A stretch of 12,813 nucleotides of DNA from positions 1-12,813 of the forward strand of contig DATHRZ010000051.1 in assembly GCA_035464655.1 (NCBI GenBank). Direction: 5' to 3'. Below, piece by piece: positions 5,326-12,813 of this stretch. The notes below the pieces were generated by a model. It was not told where the DNA came from. It saw nothing but the letters and a program-made list of their open reading frames with translations, and did not search any database. The DNA comes from JARFPW01 sp035464655. GTDB taxonomy: Bacteria > Gemmatimonadota > Gemmatimonadetes > Palauibacterales > Palauibacteraceae. Each line of letters begins with the position of its first letter. The first letter of the stretch is position 1. Both the position numbers and the translations under genes were made by a program.

Positions 5326-5353
5326 TTGACAGCATTGTCGGCCCCACGCCGAC
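5326..5353 (+). promoter_or_regulatory. TTGACA box plus hairpin upstream of the patatin gene
   Basis: The 106-base gap after the M23 stop contains a consensus -35 hexamer TTGACA at 5326-5331. It is followed by a perfect 6-bp inverted repeat, GTCGGC (5337-5342) and GCCGAC (5348-5353), where a -10 spacer would be. I cannot find a good -10 at the right distance, and no T-tract follows the hairpin. It could be a regulatory site or coincidence. Promoter identity is weakly supported. Confidence 0.25.
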
Positions 5354-5387
5354 GGACCCGAATGCCCATACTTCCGAACGGATTTCC

Positions 5388-7046
5388 ATGACGAAAATCG
5401 CGCTCGTCCTCGGCGGCGGCGTGTCGCTCGGCTCTTATATCGGCGGCGCCGTCTCCGAACTGCTCCACGCCTTCCAGAACAACTCGCTGCGCTCCGACGC
5501 CGGACCCGTCCGCGTCCACGTGATCACGGGAACCTCGGCCGGTGCGATCAACGCCGCGCTCGCCGCGCGCACCCTGGCCGTCAACGCCGATCTCCTGCCG
5601 TGGATCGAGCGGGCGTGGGTCGAGATCGCGGCGGCCGAGCACCTGCTCAACCCCGATCGGCCCGACCGGCGCGGCTGGCTCGACGACTCGGCCATGGAAG
5701 ACCTGTCGCGCGCCCTGATCACGGCGGATCCCGCCTCGGACGACGCGTTCAACCGCGTGGCCGGCGACCCGCTGCGCGTCGGCCTGACCCTCGCGAACCT
5801 TTACGGCGTCCGCTACGACATGCCGTACGGCTTCCTCAACGTGCCCGAGCGCTCGTTCGGAACCCGGCGCCACGCCGACGCCGTCACGTTCGAGTTCACG
5901 CGCCGCGGAACGAGGGCCGACGATCCCGACTGGGAGGCGCTGCGCCGCGCCGCCCTCGCATCGTCGGCCTTCCCGTTCGCGTTTCCGGTGCGGTCGCTCG
6001 TCCGCTCGCGTGCCGACTATGCGGGCGCGACGCTACCCCCGGGGGGCGACGACCTGACGATGTGGTACCTCGACGGCGGGCTGTTCGACACCGCTCCGCT
6101 CGGCCTCGCCAAGCGACTGGTCGAGCGCGAGTCAGGGTTCCGCGACGACGACTGGCGCTACATCCTCGTCGAGCCGACGCTGCGCAGCAGCCAGGCCGAA
6201 CCGACCTCGACGGCCAGCGCCGCGCATTCGCTCGGCGAGTTGGCCGCCGACCTGAGCCGCGCCGTGCTCGGCCAGGGCGCCGCGCAGGATTGGGTGCGCG
6301 CGAACCGCATCAACGCGCGGCTCGAGGTGCTGTCGGCGCTCGTCGACCGCCTGCCCGAACTCAACGACCGCCTGCACGACCCCGACGAGGTCGGCCTCGG
6401 CCTGAAGATCGGCGAACTGGCCGAGCGGGTGGCCGAAATGCAGGTGGCGCTCGACTCGCGCGTCGCCGGACGGCATGCCGGTTCGGACCCGGCGGGGCAC
6501 TATCTCGACGCGCAGCTCGAGCGCATCGAGACCGACGAGCGCTACTCGGCGGTGCTCGCGGGCACGGAGTCGCGCGCCGGGCGCTCGCGACTCGCCAAGC
6601 TCGTGTTCCTGCTCGAGGCGGCCGGCGGGCTCGCCGGCAAGGACATCATGAAGCTCTACCTGGTCGCTCCGCGCGAGGCGGAGGCGTTGTCGGGCGACTT
6701 CCTCGGCAACTTCGGCGGCTTCCTCAACCGATCGTGGCGCGAGAACGATTTTCGCGCCGGGCGGCGCGACGCGCGCAGGATGCTGGAAGAATCCCTCGGC
6801 GACGTCGTCTCGTACGATCCGGTGGGCGAAGAGAGCTACCGGGTCGAGGCGCTCCAGCCGAGCTGGGACACGGTCCCCCCGGCCGCGCGGAACCGGCTCG
6901 CCGCCGTGCTCGAGTCAGAGGCCGATCGGGTGCTCGCGGATCTCAAGCCCGGCGGCGTGGCCGGGATATTCTCGTGGGCCTGGAGACCCGTTCTCAAGCG
7001 CTTGTTGGTCGAGCGCGCGATGCGGGCCCTGAAGGAGGCGCGCTGA
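5388..7046 (+). CDS. Patatin-like phospholipase/acyl hydrolase
   Basis: This 552-residue protein has an N-terminal patatin domain. The oxyanion loop is GGGVSLG at residues 9-15, the nucleophile elbow is GTSAG at 48-52 (Ser50), and the catalytic Asp lies in LDGG at 228-231 (Asp229). The Ser-Asp dyad is complete, so lipid acyl hydrolase activity is expected. There is no signal peptide, so it is probably cytoplasmic or peripheral at the membrane. Most bacterial patatins are around 300 residues. Here about 300 further residues follow the catalytic Asp, rich in charged helices (for example around DRLPELNDRLHDPDEVGLGL), with no domain I recognise. The ATG at 5388 starts directly at the conserved N-terminal strand, although the ribosome site (GGA) is weak. 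The stop overlaps the LapA-domain start (TGATG), so the pair should be made together, perhaps acting at the same membrane. Confidence 0.9.
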   Translation: MTKIALVLGGGVSLGSYIGGAVSELLHAFQNNSLRSDAGPVRVHVITGTSAGAINAALAARTLAVNADLLPWIERAWVEIAAAEHLLNPDRPDRRGWLDDSAMEDLSRALITADPASDDAFNRVAGDPLRVGLTLANLYGVRYDMPYGFLNVPERSFGTRRHADAVTFEFTRRGTRADDPDWEALRRAALASSAFPFAFPVRSLVRSRADYAGATLPPGGDDLTMWYLDGGLFDTAPLGLAKRLVERESGFRDDDWRYILVEPTLRSSQAEPTSTASAAHSLGELAADLSRAVLGQGAAQDWVRANRINARLEVLSALVDRLPELNDRLHDPDEVGLGLKIGELAERVAEMQVALDSRVAGRHAGSDPAGHYLDAQLERIETDERYSAVLAGTESRAGRSRLAKLVFLLEAAGGLAGKDIMKLYLVAPREAEALSGDFLGNFGGFLNRSWRENDFRAGRRDARRMLEESLGDVVSYDPVGEESYRVEALQPSWDTVPPAARNRLAAVLESEADRVLADLKPGGVAGIFSWAWRPVLKRLLVERAMRALKEAR

Positions 7047-7369
7047 TGGAAACGCAACGAGTCTGGCAGGGCACCAAGCAGATTCTGATGGCCGTCCTCG
7101 GCGGCCTCGTCGTGCTGTTCGCCGTCGTGAACAGCGAGGCCGTGACGGTCAACCTGCTGTTCACGCAGCTCGAGCTGTCGCTGTCGCTGCTGATTCTGAT
7201 CTCGGCGCTCGCCGGCGTGATCTTCGGCTGGCTGGGCGCCGCCCTGCGCGGCCGGCGCAAGCGCAAGTCGCTGAAGGCCGACTATCAGGCGGAACTCGGC
7301 GCCGCGGCCGAGGAAGAAGAGGCGTGGGCGGAGGAACAGACGGACGAGGTGCCGCAGAGCCGGCACTGA
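7046..7369 (+). CDS. LapA-domain (DUF1049) membrane protein
   Basis: This 107-residue protein has two transmembrane helices, at about 11-31 (KQILMAVLGGLVVLFAVVNS) and 43-67. The sequence between them (FAVVNSEAVTVNLLF) matches the conserved loop of the LapA/YciS family: N...V.V.f. After a basic RGRRKRK stretch comes a Glu-rich soluble tail (AEEEEAWAEEQ), possibly helical. In E. coli the LapA/LapB pair helps control lipopolysaccharide synthesis through FtsH. No lapB-like TPR protein is adjacent here, so the same role is not shown. A good GGAGG lies seven bases before the ATG, which shares its A with the patatin TGA. The pair is clearly cotranscribed. The family is secure, the function moderate. 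Confidence 0.85.
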   Translation: METQRVWQGTKQILMAVLGGLVVLFAVVNSEAVTVNLLFTQLELSLSLLILISALAGVIFGWLGAALRGRRKRKSLKADYQAELGAAAEEEEAWAEEQTDEVPQSRH

Positions 7370-7417
7370 CTCCCGAGGGAGCGTCTGCCCGCATCGGTCC
7401 GCGAAGGAGTCTTCCCG

Positions 7418-8614
7418 TTAGGCGTGCAACCTCCGATAGGCCGCGTCACCCATCTCGTCGGCGAGTGCGCGTCCCAGCCGATCGGCCTCGAGCAGGGCCC
7501 GCTCAAGAGCTTCGCCATGCGTGGGGCCGGGCATGTTTCCGAGGAAAGGAAATTGCAGCGCGGCTTCAACCACGGTGCCGATCGCTGCCGAATCGGCCGG
7601 GTCGACGGCGATCTGCGACAGCTGCACGGGAAGTCCGACGCGGGTGAAGAACGAGCCTACCTTCCGGGCCTCGTCCTCGCGATCCTCGAGCATGAGCTGC
7701 GCCAGCGTCCCCATCGCCACCATCTCTCCGTGCAGGAAGCCGGCGTCGGTGTCGGGCAGCACGGTGAAGCTCTGCGCGTATCCATGGGCGGCGGCTACGC
7801 CTCCGCTTTCGAACCCCAGTCCGCTGAGGAGCGTGTTCGCCTCGACCACGTCCTCCAGGCTGGAGTCGACACGAGATGCCGCCACAGCGGCCGCGGCGGC
7901 TTCGCCTTTCTCGAACAGGGTATCGCGGCAGGTCAGTCCAATCGCGCTGGCGGCCAGCGTCGGGCGTGCGCCGACGCACGTCATCGCCTCGGAATTGCGG
8001 CTGCAGACGGCGGCCTCGTAGTACGTCGCCATGGCGTCACCGAGCCCCGCCACGAGGTAACGCTCGGGGGCGTCCGCCACGATGCGCGTGTCGACCACGA
8101 CGAGAGCCGGACTGTCGGGGTAGAACTCGGCCCCCGTGGAGACGCCTTCGGGGGAGTAGATGACCGACAGCGCCGAGCATGGCGCGTCGTTGGACGCGAG
8201 GGTGGGTACGATGACGACCGGCACGCCGAGCCGGAAGGCGACGGCCTTGCCGGTGTCGACGCACTTCCCGCCTCCCACCGCGACGAGACAGTCGATACCC
8301 GCCTCCCGCAGGTCGGTGCTCGCGGCCTCGATTTCTGCCAGCGAACACTCCCCGCCGAAGATCCTCACCTCCGCCGCTACGTCCGCCCGCGCCAGCGTCT
8401 CGACGAGCCTGCGACCGACGCGTTTCTCACCGCCGGCCGAGATCAGGATGCCGGCGCGGTCCGCGCCCACCACTTGCAGGTAGCGGCCCATCCCATGCAG
8501 CGCGCCTTCTCCCTGGACGTAACGCGCGGGTGCAATGAGCACCCGGGGCCTGGCCTCCGCGCCTGCTGAAGGGACGAAGACGGCGAACGGCGAATACGCT
8601 TCGGAGATCTGCAT
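7418..8614 (-). CDS. gldA: Glycerol dehydrogenase-type, metal-dependent alcohol dehydrogenase
   Basis: This 398-residue cytoplasmic enzyme belongs to the iron-containing alcohol dehydrogenase superfamily, GldA branch, and is expected to oxidise glycerol or a similar polyol to a ketone with NAD. The dinucleotide loop is VGGGKCVDTGKA at about 113-124. The PTLASNDAPCSALSVIYS block at 137-154 is the GldA-like active-site segment. Metal ligands are Asp193 (GLGDAMATYYE), His277 (AAHGYAQSF) and His295 (FLHGEMVAMG), all present. GLGFESGG at 266-272 is also characteristic. GldA is usually about 365 residues; here about 20 extra residues precede the usual N-terminus. The ATG at 8614 is supported by an AGAGG element upstream. 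An 18-bp palindrome at 8741-8758 may control it. It is convergent with the LapA gene, 48 bases away. Glycerol-1-phosphate dehydrogenase is a less likely alternative. Confidence 0.87.
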   Translation of the reverse strand: MQISEAYSPFAVFVPSAGAEARPRVLIAPARYVQGEGALHGMGRYLQVVGADRAGILISAGGEKRVGRRLVETLARADVAAEVRIFGGECSLAEIEAASTDLREAGIDCLVAVGGGKCVDTGKAVAFRLGVPVVIVPTLASNDAPCSALSVIYSPEGVSTGAEFYPDSPALVVVDTRIVADAPERYLVAGLGDAMATYYEAAVCSRNSEAMTCVGARPTLAASAIGLTCRDTLFEKGEAAAAAVAASRVDSSLEDVVEANTLLSGLGFESGGVAAAHGYAQSFTVLPDTDAGFLHGEMVAMGTLAQLMLEDREDEARKVGSFFTRVGLPVQLSQIAVDPADSAAIGTVVEAALQFPFLGNMPGPTHGEALERALLEADRLGRALADEMGDAAYRRLHA

Positions 8615-8740
8615 GGCCTGCCTCTGGCTGGAGTCGGGGCTCAGAACCTGCGACGATCTCGTACAGCGCAGCGCAATGGAGATCGGCGATCGCCGCCCGA
8701 CGGAACTGCAACGCTCGGGGCGGTGCGCGGGTGGCCGGCA

Positions 8741-8758
8741 TGAGTATGATCACACTCA
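8741..8758. promoter_or_regulatory. 18-bp near-perfect palindrome, candidate repressor operator for the dehydrogenase gene
   Basis: TGAGTATGATCACACTCA is palindromic at all positions except one pair (A at 8746 against C at 8753), with a TGATCA core. On the minus strand it lies directly downstream of a -10-like TATGCT (8766-8761). A dimeric repressor bound here would sit over the transcription start of the downstream dehydrogenase gene, whose ATG is about 127 bases further. No -35 at standard spacing is evident. The regulator is not in the window. The palindrome is seen; the operator role is inferred. Confidence 0.45.
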
Positions 8759-8850
8759 CCAGCATACAACGCCCGACGGCGCAAAATCCAGAAGAGCCAG
8801 CAGGTGCCGCGTGGCGCATGCACGACGTCAGGTCGCCGCCGTTTCACCCC

Positions 8851-9435
8851 CTACCAGCTCCCCAGGATCCCCACCTCGTTGAACATGTAGACGAGCTGGG
8901 TGACGAACGCGGCGATCGCGCCGGCGAGCTGGAGGCGCGGGCGTATCGTGACCATCCCGACGATCGCCGCGGCGGTGATGACCCCGGTCTGGGCGATCAG
9001 CTCGGGGCGCAGGGCCCAGGCGTTGCCCTTGAGGAAGGAATCGATCGTGTCAATCGCGGTCGCGACGAGAAGCGCGCCGAAGAACCATCGCCGCATCTCC
9101 ATCAAGTAGTCGAAGGAGTTCTCTACGCCCTCCAGCCGGCTCGGCACGAGGATCACCGACATGAGGAACAGCCAGATCGCATAGCCCACCACGAACAGAT
9201 ACAGACCGAACGTCCACTGTAGCTCGAGCTCCTGGAACTTGAACTCCCACCACCAGAACGAGACGAGCCAGATGAAGGTGAATCCGACCCAGAGCAGGTA
9301 CGTCGCACCGAGTCGGATGGGGGGACCGTGGCCCCGGATCCGGTGCACGGCCGTGCCGAGCGCCGCCAGGACGTGCGTGATGGCAAGGCCGATGATGATC
9401 GAGACCAGCACCATCACGTACTCGAAAGCCTCCAT
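8851..9435 (-). CDS. Multi-span membrane protein of unknown function
   Basis: This 194-residue protein has about six hydrophobic segments, near 6-27, 42-63, 74-98, 115-134, 146-164 and 168-187. Between segments 3 and 4 is a charged loop (SRLEGVENSFDYLMEMRRW). The second segment ends in an aromatic run (SFWWWEFKF). The opening (MEAFEYVMVLVSIIIGLAIT) is typical of a common but uncharacterised family of small membrane proteins in environmental bacteria. I cannot assign a function, and no catalytic motif is visible. The ATG at 9435 is preceded by GGAAGGA at good spacing. It follows the aconitase-like gene on the same strand after 170 bases and precedes the dehydrogenase by 236 bases, so it is probably its own unit or a loosely linked downstream gene. 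Confidence 0.75.
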   Translation of the reverse strand: MEAFEYVMVLVSIIIGLAITHVLAALGTAVHRIRGHGPPIRLGATYLLWVGFTFIWLVSFWWWEFKFQELELQWTFGLYLFVVGYAIWLFLMSVILVPSRLEGVENSFDYLMEMRRWFFGALLVATAIDTIDSFLKGNAWALRPELIAQTGVITAAAIVGMVTIRPRLQLAGAIAAFVTQLVYMFNEVGILGSW

Positions 9436-9605
9436 GCGTGTCCTTCCGTCGAAGGTTCAGCCGCTACAGTCGGCGGGTGGGAAGGGAGTCGGCAGCGGGG
9501 TTAGCGCCGAACGTTGTGAGGATACGCCGCCAAGATTGCGAGGCTCGTCCGTTGCGTCGAGCGTGCCCGCGTTCGCCGGCACCTTTCCGACTGAGAGCGC
9601 CTGGT

Positions 9606-11630
9606 CTACGCCCCCACTCCCGCCGGCTCGCGCTCGGGCTCGAACGGCACGATCCGGCCCGCGAAGGCGGAAGCCACCGTCGTGTACGGGCTCGCCAGGT
9701 AGACTTTCCCCGGCCCGCTGCGGCCCGGGAAATTCCGATTGATCGAGCTGATCGTCACGTCGTCGGGCGTCGTGCTCACGCCGGGCCCCGCGTTGATGCA
9801 GGCGCCGCAGCCGGGCGCCAGGACGTTGAACCCCGCCTGCACGAACAGCTCGTGGAAGCCCTCGGCGTGGGCCAAATCTTCGACCTCGAGCGACCCATAC
9901 TGCAAGTACGCGGTGACGCCCTCGGCCACGCGCTCACCGCGCCCGAGGGCCGCGCGCACGACCTCGGCGGCCATCCGGATGTCGTCCTCCTTGGCGCCCG
10001 TGCACGATCCGGCGTACACGATGTCGAGCGCCACGTCCTCGGGCAGCGAATCGACCGGCACGCCGTTGCCAGGGTCACCCGGCGTCGCCACCATCGGGCG
10101 AAGCGCCGAGGCGTCGATCCGCATCGTCCACTCGTACTCGGCACCCTCGTCGCTCGCGAGCCCTCGGGTCAGCGCCTCGACCTCGTCGCGATCCATGTCG
10201 CGGCGCTCGATCAGCCAGTCGACGGTGGTCTCGTCGGGCGCGACGATGCCCGTGAACGCTCCGATCTCGGCCGCCATGTTCGTGAGCGTGGCGCGCTCGT
10301 CGACGCTCAGCGCCTCGACGGCGTCGCCCGTGTACTCGATGATCTTCCCGATCGCGTCGCCGCCCCGCACGTACTCGTGGGCGAGGATCTCGAGAATCAT
10401 GTCCTTCGCCGTCACGTTGGCGGGCGGCGCGCCCGTGATCTCGATCTTCACGGAGCGCGGCACCTCGAGGCGCACGTCGCGCGTCGCCCACGAATTGACG
10501 ATCGCCGTCGTCCCGACGCCGAACGCCACGCAGCCGATCGCTCCCGAGTGTGGTGTGTGCGAGTCGGAGCCCACCACGACCTGGCCGGGCAGCGCGTAGC
10601 TGCCGAGCACCTTCACGTGGCAGATCGCTTCGGAGCCCACGCGGCCTGGCAGCTCGCCGTGCAGGCGGATGCCCTTGCGGCCGGCGAACTCGCGCTGCCG
10701 GTCGTGCAGGGCGTGCGCCGCGTCGAGCAGGCCGGCGGCCTTGCGCTCCTCGGTGATCACCTGGTCGAGGAACGCCAGGTGATCGCGGAAGAAGTAGATG
10801 CTGGACGGATCGTTGAGCCCGGCGTCCTCGCCGGCGAACTCGTCCCAGAACGTCGAGGCCATCGGCGTCACGTACTCGTGGCTGAACCGGACGTCGGTGC
10901 GCACGAACCCCGCGTCGCCGGGCGCCACGGCGGGCACGCCGAGCTTCTCCTCCGACAGGTCCTCCACCCAGTGCTTCGCGAGGATCTTCTCGGCGATCGT
11001 CATCGGGCGGTCGGCCGTCACGGGAGCCGGCACGGTCACGAATCCCTTGAGCCGCGCTACCGCGTAGTCGAGGAGGCCCCCGTACTCGATGATGTCCTGT
11101 TGAATGTGGCCCGCGCCCTCGGTGAAGGTCGACAGCGGCATCTCCTCGCCACGCCGGACCTTGTCGATCACCCCGAAGTCGGTGGTCGTCAGGACGCCGA
11201 TGTTCTCGCAGTTCTCGCGGTAGATTCGCTCGATGTTCTCGGCGATCACGATGCGGATTCCCGCTGCCCACTCCGCGTAGGGCGACGCCTCGCGGCTCGA
11301 CCCTTTACCCCGGCGCTTACCCGACACGGACGCTACGAATCCGCCATTTGCCACGTCGTCCTTGCCGATCGGCTGCTCGCCGCCGGCCCGCAGGCCGACG
11401 TACGGATAGCGCCCGAGCGTCTCGTCGAAGTAGTAGCACACCCACGCAGGCGTGATCTCGTCGGTCGAGATGTCGTTGCGCAGCGGAATCGACGGATCCC
11501 AGTCGAGGTCTTCGCCGGCGAGCTGCCGGCGGATGAGCTCGGGATCCTCGGTCAGGAACAGGATCCGCCCCTGCAGGCGGACGGTGTCGGGTCGCTTTCC
11601 GACCTCACGGGCGAGTAGTTTATCGAGCAT
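9606..11630 (-). CDS. Aconitase-superfamily hydro-lyase, swivel domain first (AcnB-like order, no HEAT domain)
   Basis: This 674-residue 4Fe-4S dehydratase has the iron-sulfur ligands Cys543 (AGSCTGA), Cys608 and Cys611 (APGCGACINAG). Active-site segments include SDSHTPHSG at 355-363, NRNFPGRSG at 631-639 and, in the swivel domain, GKRRGKGSSRE at 104-114. The swivel domain (about 20-195, with NDISTDEITPAWVCYY) precedes the catalytic domains. This is the order of AcnB and the reverse of AcnA, but the N-terminal HEAT-like domain of AcnB is missing and only about 20 residues precede the swivel. It should isomerise citrate/isocitrate or a related substrate (methylcitrate, homocitrate, isopropylmalate); which one cannot be read off. 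The ATG at 11630 is the first start available in frame, and its ribosome site is weak. It is divergent from the M16 protease gene with about 211 bases between starts. Confidence 0.88.
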   Translation of the reverse strand: MLDKLLAREVGKRPDTVRLQGRILFLTEDPELIRRQLAGEDLDWDPSIPLRNDISTDEITPAWVCYYFDETLGRYPYVGLRAGGEQPIGKDDVANGGFVASVSGKRRGKGSSREASPYAEWAAGIRIVIAENIERIYRENCENIGVLTTTDFGVIDKVRRGEEMPLSTFTEGAGHIQQDIIEYGGLLDYAVARLKGFVTVPAPVTADRPMTIAEKILAKHWVEDLSEEKLGVPAVAPGDAGFVRTDVRFSHEYVTPMASTFWDEFAGEDAGLNDPSSIYFFRDHLAFLDQVITEERKAAGLLDAAHALHDRQREFAGRKGIRLHGELPGRVGSEAICHVKVLGSYALPGQVVVGSDSHTPHSGAIGCVAFGVGTTAIVNSWATRDVRLEVPRSVKIEITGAPPANVTAKDMILEILAHEYVRGGDAIGKIIEYTGDAVEALSVDERATLTNMAAEIGAFTGIVAPDETTVDWLIERRDMDRDEVEALTRGLASDEGAEYEWTMRIDASALRPMVATPGDPGNGVPVDSLPEDVALDIVYAGSCTGAKEDDIRMAAEVVRAALGRGERVAEGVTAYLQYGSLEVEDLAHAEGFHELFVQAGFNVLAPGCGACINAGPGVSTTPDDVTISSINRNFPGRSGPGKVYLASPYTTVASAFAGRIVPFEPEREPAGVGA

Positions 11631-11841
11631 GAGTCTCAGGTTCGTGTCGATGATGGCCTTGCGGGTCGGCCTCGAATCTACGCCGACTCAGGCGGCGGAG
11701 CGAACTCCGGCCACCCCCTGAGTTTGGCGAGCGGCGGATCGAACTTCTCCCCGTTTCGTGGGTAGGTCGGCTCGTTGGGTTCCCGATCCGTTCCGCCGCC
11801 GAACGACGGTCCATCCGCGCCCCGCCAGCAGGAGAGAGGGA
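11631..11841. other. Divergent intergenic region between the aconitase-like and M16 genes
   Basis: This 211-base stretch must hold the promoters of both flanking genes. I find no convincing -35/-10 pair, operator or terminator. A minus-strand frame ending in TAG near 11678 has some G/C third-position bias but no start codon with a ribosome site, and it runs antisense into the M16 gene, so I do not call it. The plus-strand end carries the GGAGAGAGGGA ribosome site of the M16 gene. Confidence 0.6.
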
Positions 11842-12813
11842 ATGTTGACGCAACTCCGCCGGATCCGTTTTCTCGCATCCGCAATCGCCCTGACGTTCGC
11901 CGCGGCACCCTCGGCGCTGCCGGCCCAGGAACCGGCCGCCGCGCCGGCCGCCGAGGCCGAGATCGCCCTGCCCGAGGGGGTCACCCGGGTCGCCTCCGTG
12001 GAGGGAATCACCGAGTACCGGCTCGACAACGGCCTCCAGGTGCTGCTGTTTCCCGATCGTAGCAAACAGCAGATCACGGTGAACATCACGTACTTCGTCG
12101 GCTCGCGGCACGAGTCGTACGGCGAGACGGGGATGGCGCACCTGCTCGAGCACCTGGTGTTCAAGGGTACGCCGGACCATCCGAACATCCCGCAGGAGCT
12201 GACCGAGCGAGGGGCGTTTCCGAACGGCACGACCTGGTTCGACCGCACGAACTACTTCGAGACCTTCCCGGCCACCGACGACAACCTCGAGTGGGCGCTC
12301 GATCTCGAGGCCGACCGGATGGTCAACTCGTTCATCTCGGCCGAGGACCTCGAATCGGAGATGACCGTCGTGCGCAACGAATGGGAATCGGGTGAGAACA
12401 GCCCGTTCGGCGTGCTCCAGAAGCGGATGCTCTCGGCCGCCTACGATTGGCACAACTACGGGAACTCGACGATCGGAGCGCGCTCCGACATCGAAAACGT
12501 GCCGATCGACCGCCTCCAGGCCTTCTACCGCAAGTACTATCAGCCCGACAACGCGGTGCTCGTCGTGGCCGGGGCGTTCGAGTCGGAGCGCGCGCTCGAG
12601 CTGATCGCCGAAAAGTTCGGACCGATCCCGGCGCCCGACCGCTCGGGCGCGAATCAACTGTTCGAGACCTACACGGCCGAACCCGCTCAGGACGGTGAGC
12701 GCTCCGTCACCCTGCGCCGCGTGGGCGACGAACAGATCGTCATGGTCGCCTATCACATACCGGCCGGATCACACGAGGACTACGCGGCCGTCGACGTGCT
12801 GACGCACATCCTC
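11842..12813 (+). CDS. Secreted M16-family zinc metallopeptidase, C-terminus beyond the right edge
   Basis: The first 324 codons are present, in frame to the last base of the window. Residues 1-29 form a Sec signal peptide (basic N-region, core LASAIALTFAAA, cleavage near ALPAQE). The mature protein is therefore exported, probably to the periplasm. A Pro/Ala-rich linker leads to the peptidase N-domain. The inverted zinc motif HLLEH is at 100-104, with Glu103 as catalytic base, and the third ligand is Glu180 in VVRNE, 76 residues after His104, exactly the family spacing. Downstream are the usual HNYGNSTIG and AFYRKYYQPDNAVLVVAG segments. The enzyme appears catalytically competent, unlike the inactive partner subunits of some M16 pairs. 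Whether it is a single-unit or two-repeat protein cannot be seen. A strong GGAGAGAGGGA immediately before the ATG supports the start. Its substrate is unknown. Confidence 0.92.
   Translation, partial: MLTQLRRIRFLASAIALTFAAAPSALPAQEPAAAPAAEAEIALPEGVTRVASVEGITEYRLDNGLQVLLFPDRSKQQITVNITYFVGSRHESYGETGMAHLLEHLVFKGTPDHPNIPQELTERGAFPNGTTWFDRTNYFETFPATDDNLEWALDLEADRMVNSFISAEDLESEMTVVRNEWESGENSPFGVLQKRMLSAAYDWHNYGNSTIGARSDIENVPIDRLQAFYRKYYQPDNAVLVVAGAFESERALELIAEKFGPIPAPDRSGANQLFETYTAEPAQDGERSVTLRRVGDEQIVMVAYHIPAGSHEDYAAVDVLTHIL

Noticed and set aside
7368..7411. Inverted repeat GACTCC/GGAGTC after the LapA-domain gene as a terminator
   Set aside because: The arms are only six bases with a loop of over 30 bases and no proper T-tract. 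A bidirectional terminator would fit this convergent gap, but this one is not convincing.
8641..8847. 68-codon minus-strand frame upstream of the dehydrogenase
   Set aside because: Arg-rich composition typical of non-coding GC-rich DNA, no ribosome site, and it covers the palindrome and probable promoter.
9438..11618. Very long plus-strand open frame opposite the aconitase-like gene
   Set aside because: The minus strand encodes an intact aconitase-family protein with all catalytic residues. The plus frame is its His/Arg/Asp-rich shadow.
11678..11908. Minus-strand frame between the aconitase-like and M16 genes with partly coding-like codon bias
   Set aside because: Its only available starts lie antisense within the M16 signal-peptide region, there is no ribosome site, and I recognise no family. 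The M16 gene on the other strand is certain.

Overview
This is a GC-rich bacterial window: codon third positions are overwhelmingly G or C in the convincing genes. It holds thirteen well-supported protein genes (one cut by the right edge), the probable first codons of another at the left edge, and three candidate micro-ORFs. I see no tRNA, rRNA, CRISPR array, insertion sequence or phage gene. The mature ends of the signal peptides (ALPAQE, SIAQD), together with an M16 protease, a patatin and a LapA-domain protein, would fit Gemmatimonadota or a neighbouring environmental phylum. That is an inference from style; there is no marker gene here.

Layout. Positions 1-1529 (minus strand): a probable gene start at 12, a DUF1624/HGSNAT-type membrane acyltransferase, and a small zinc-ribbon protein. 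Positions 1530-1873: a gap with no convincing gene. It contains a very good plus-strand intrinsic terminator whose 3' arm is duplicated 83 bases upstream, and a short coding-like remnant on the minus strand. Positions 1874-4141 (minus strand): a tightly packed run, in order of transcription: arsenate reductase, DUF2007 protein, DinB-fold protein, ICMT-like methyltransferase, a 42-codon signal-peptide-like micro-ORF, and a YspA/SLOG 'molybdenum carrier' protein. Intervals run from 4-base overlaps to a 13-base gap, so this is very probably one operon.

Positions 4199-7369 (plus strand): an M23 peptidase lipoprotein, then a patatin-like hydrolase overlapping a LapA-domain membrane protein by one base. 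Positions 7418-9435 (minus strand): a glycerol-dehydrogenase-type alcohol dehydrogenase with a near-perfect 18-bp palindrome upstream, and a multi-span membrane protein of unknown function. Positions 9606-11630 (minus strand): an aconitase-superfamily enzyme with the swivel domain first, as in AcnB, but without the HEAT domain. Positions 11842 to the right edge (plus strand): a secreted M16 metallopeptidase.

The genes look mostly like housekeeping and envelope or stress functions. The observations most worth a second look are the micro-ORFs that bridge operon genes through ATGA/GTGA overlaps, the orphan attenuator-like terminator, and the compact arsC-to-SLOG operon. I found no clear defence, mobile or biosynthetic system.
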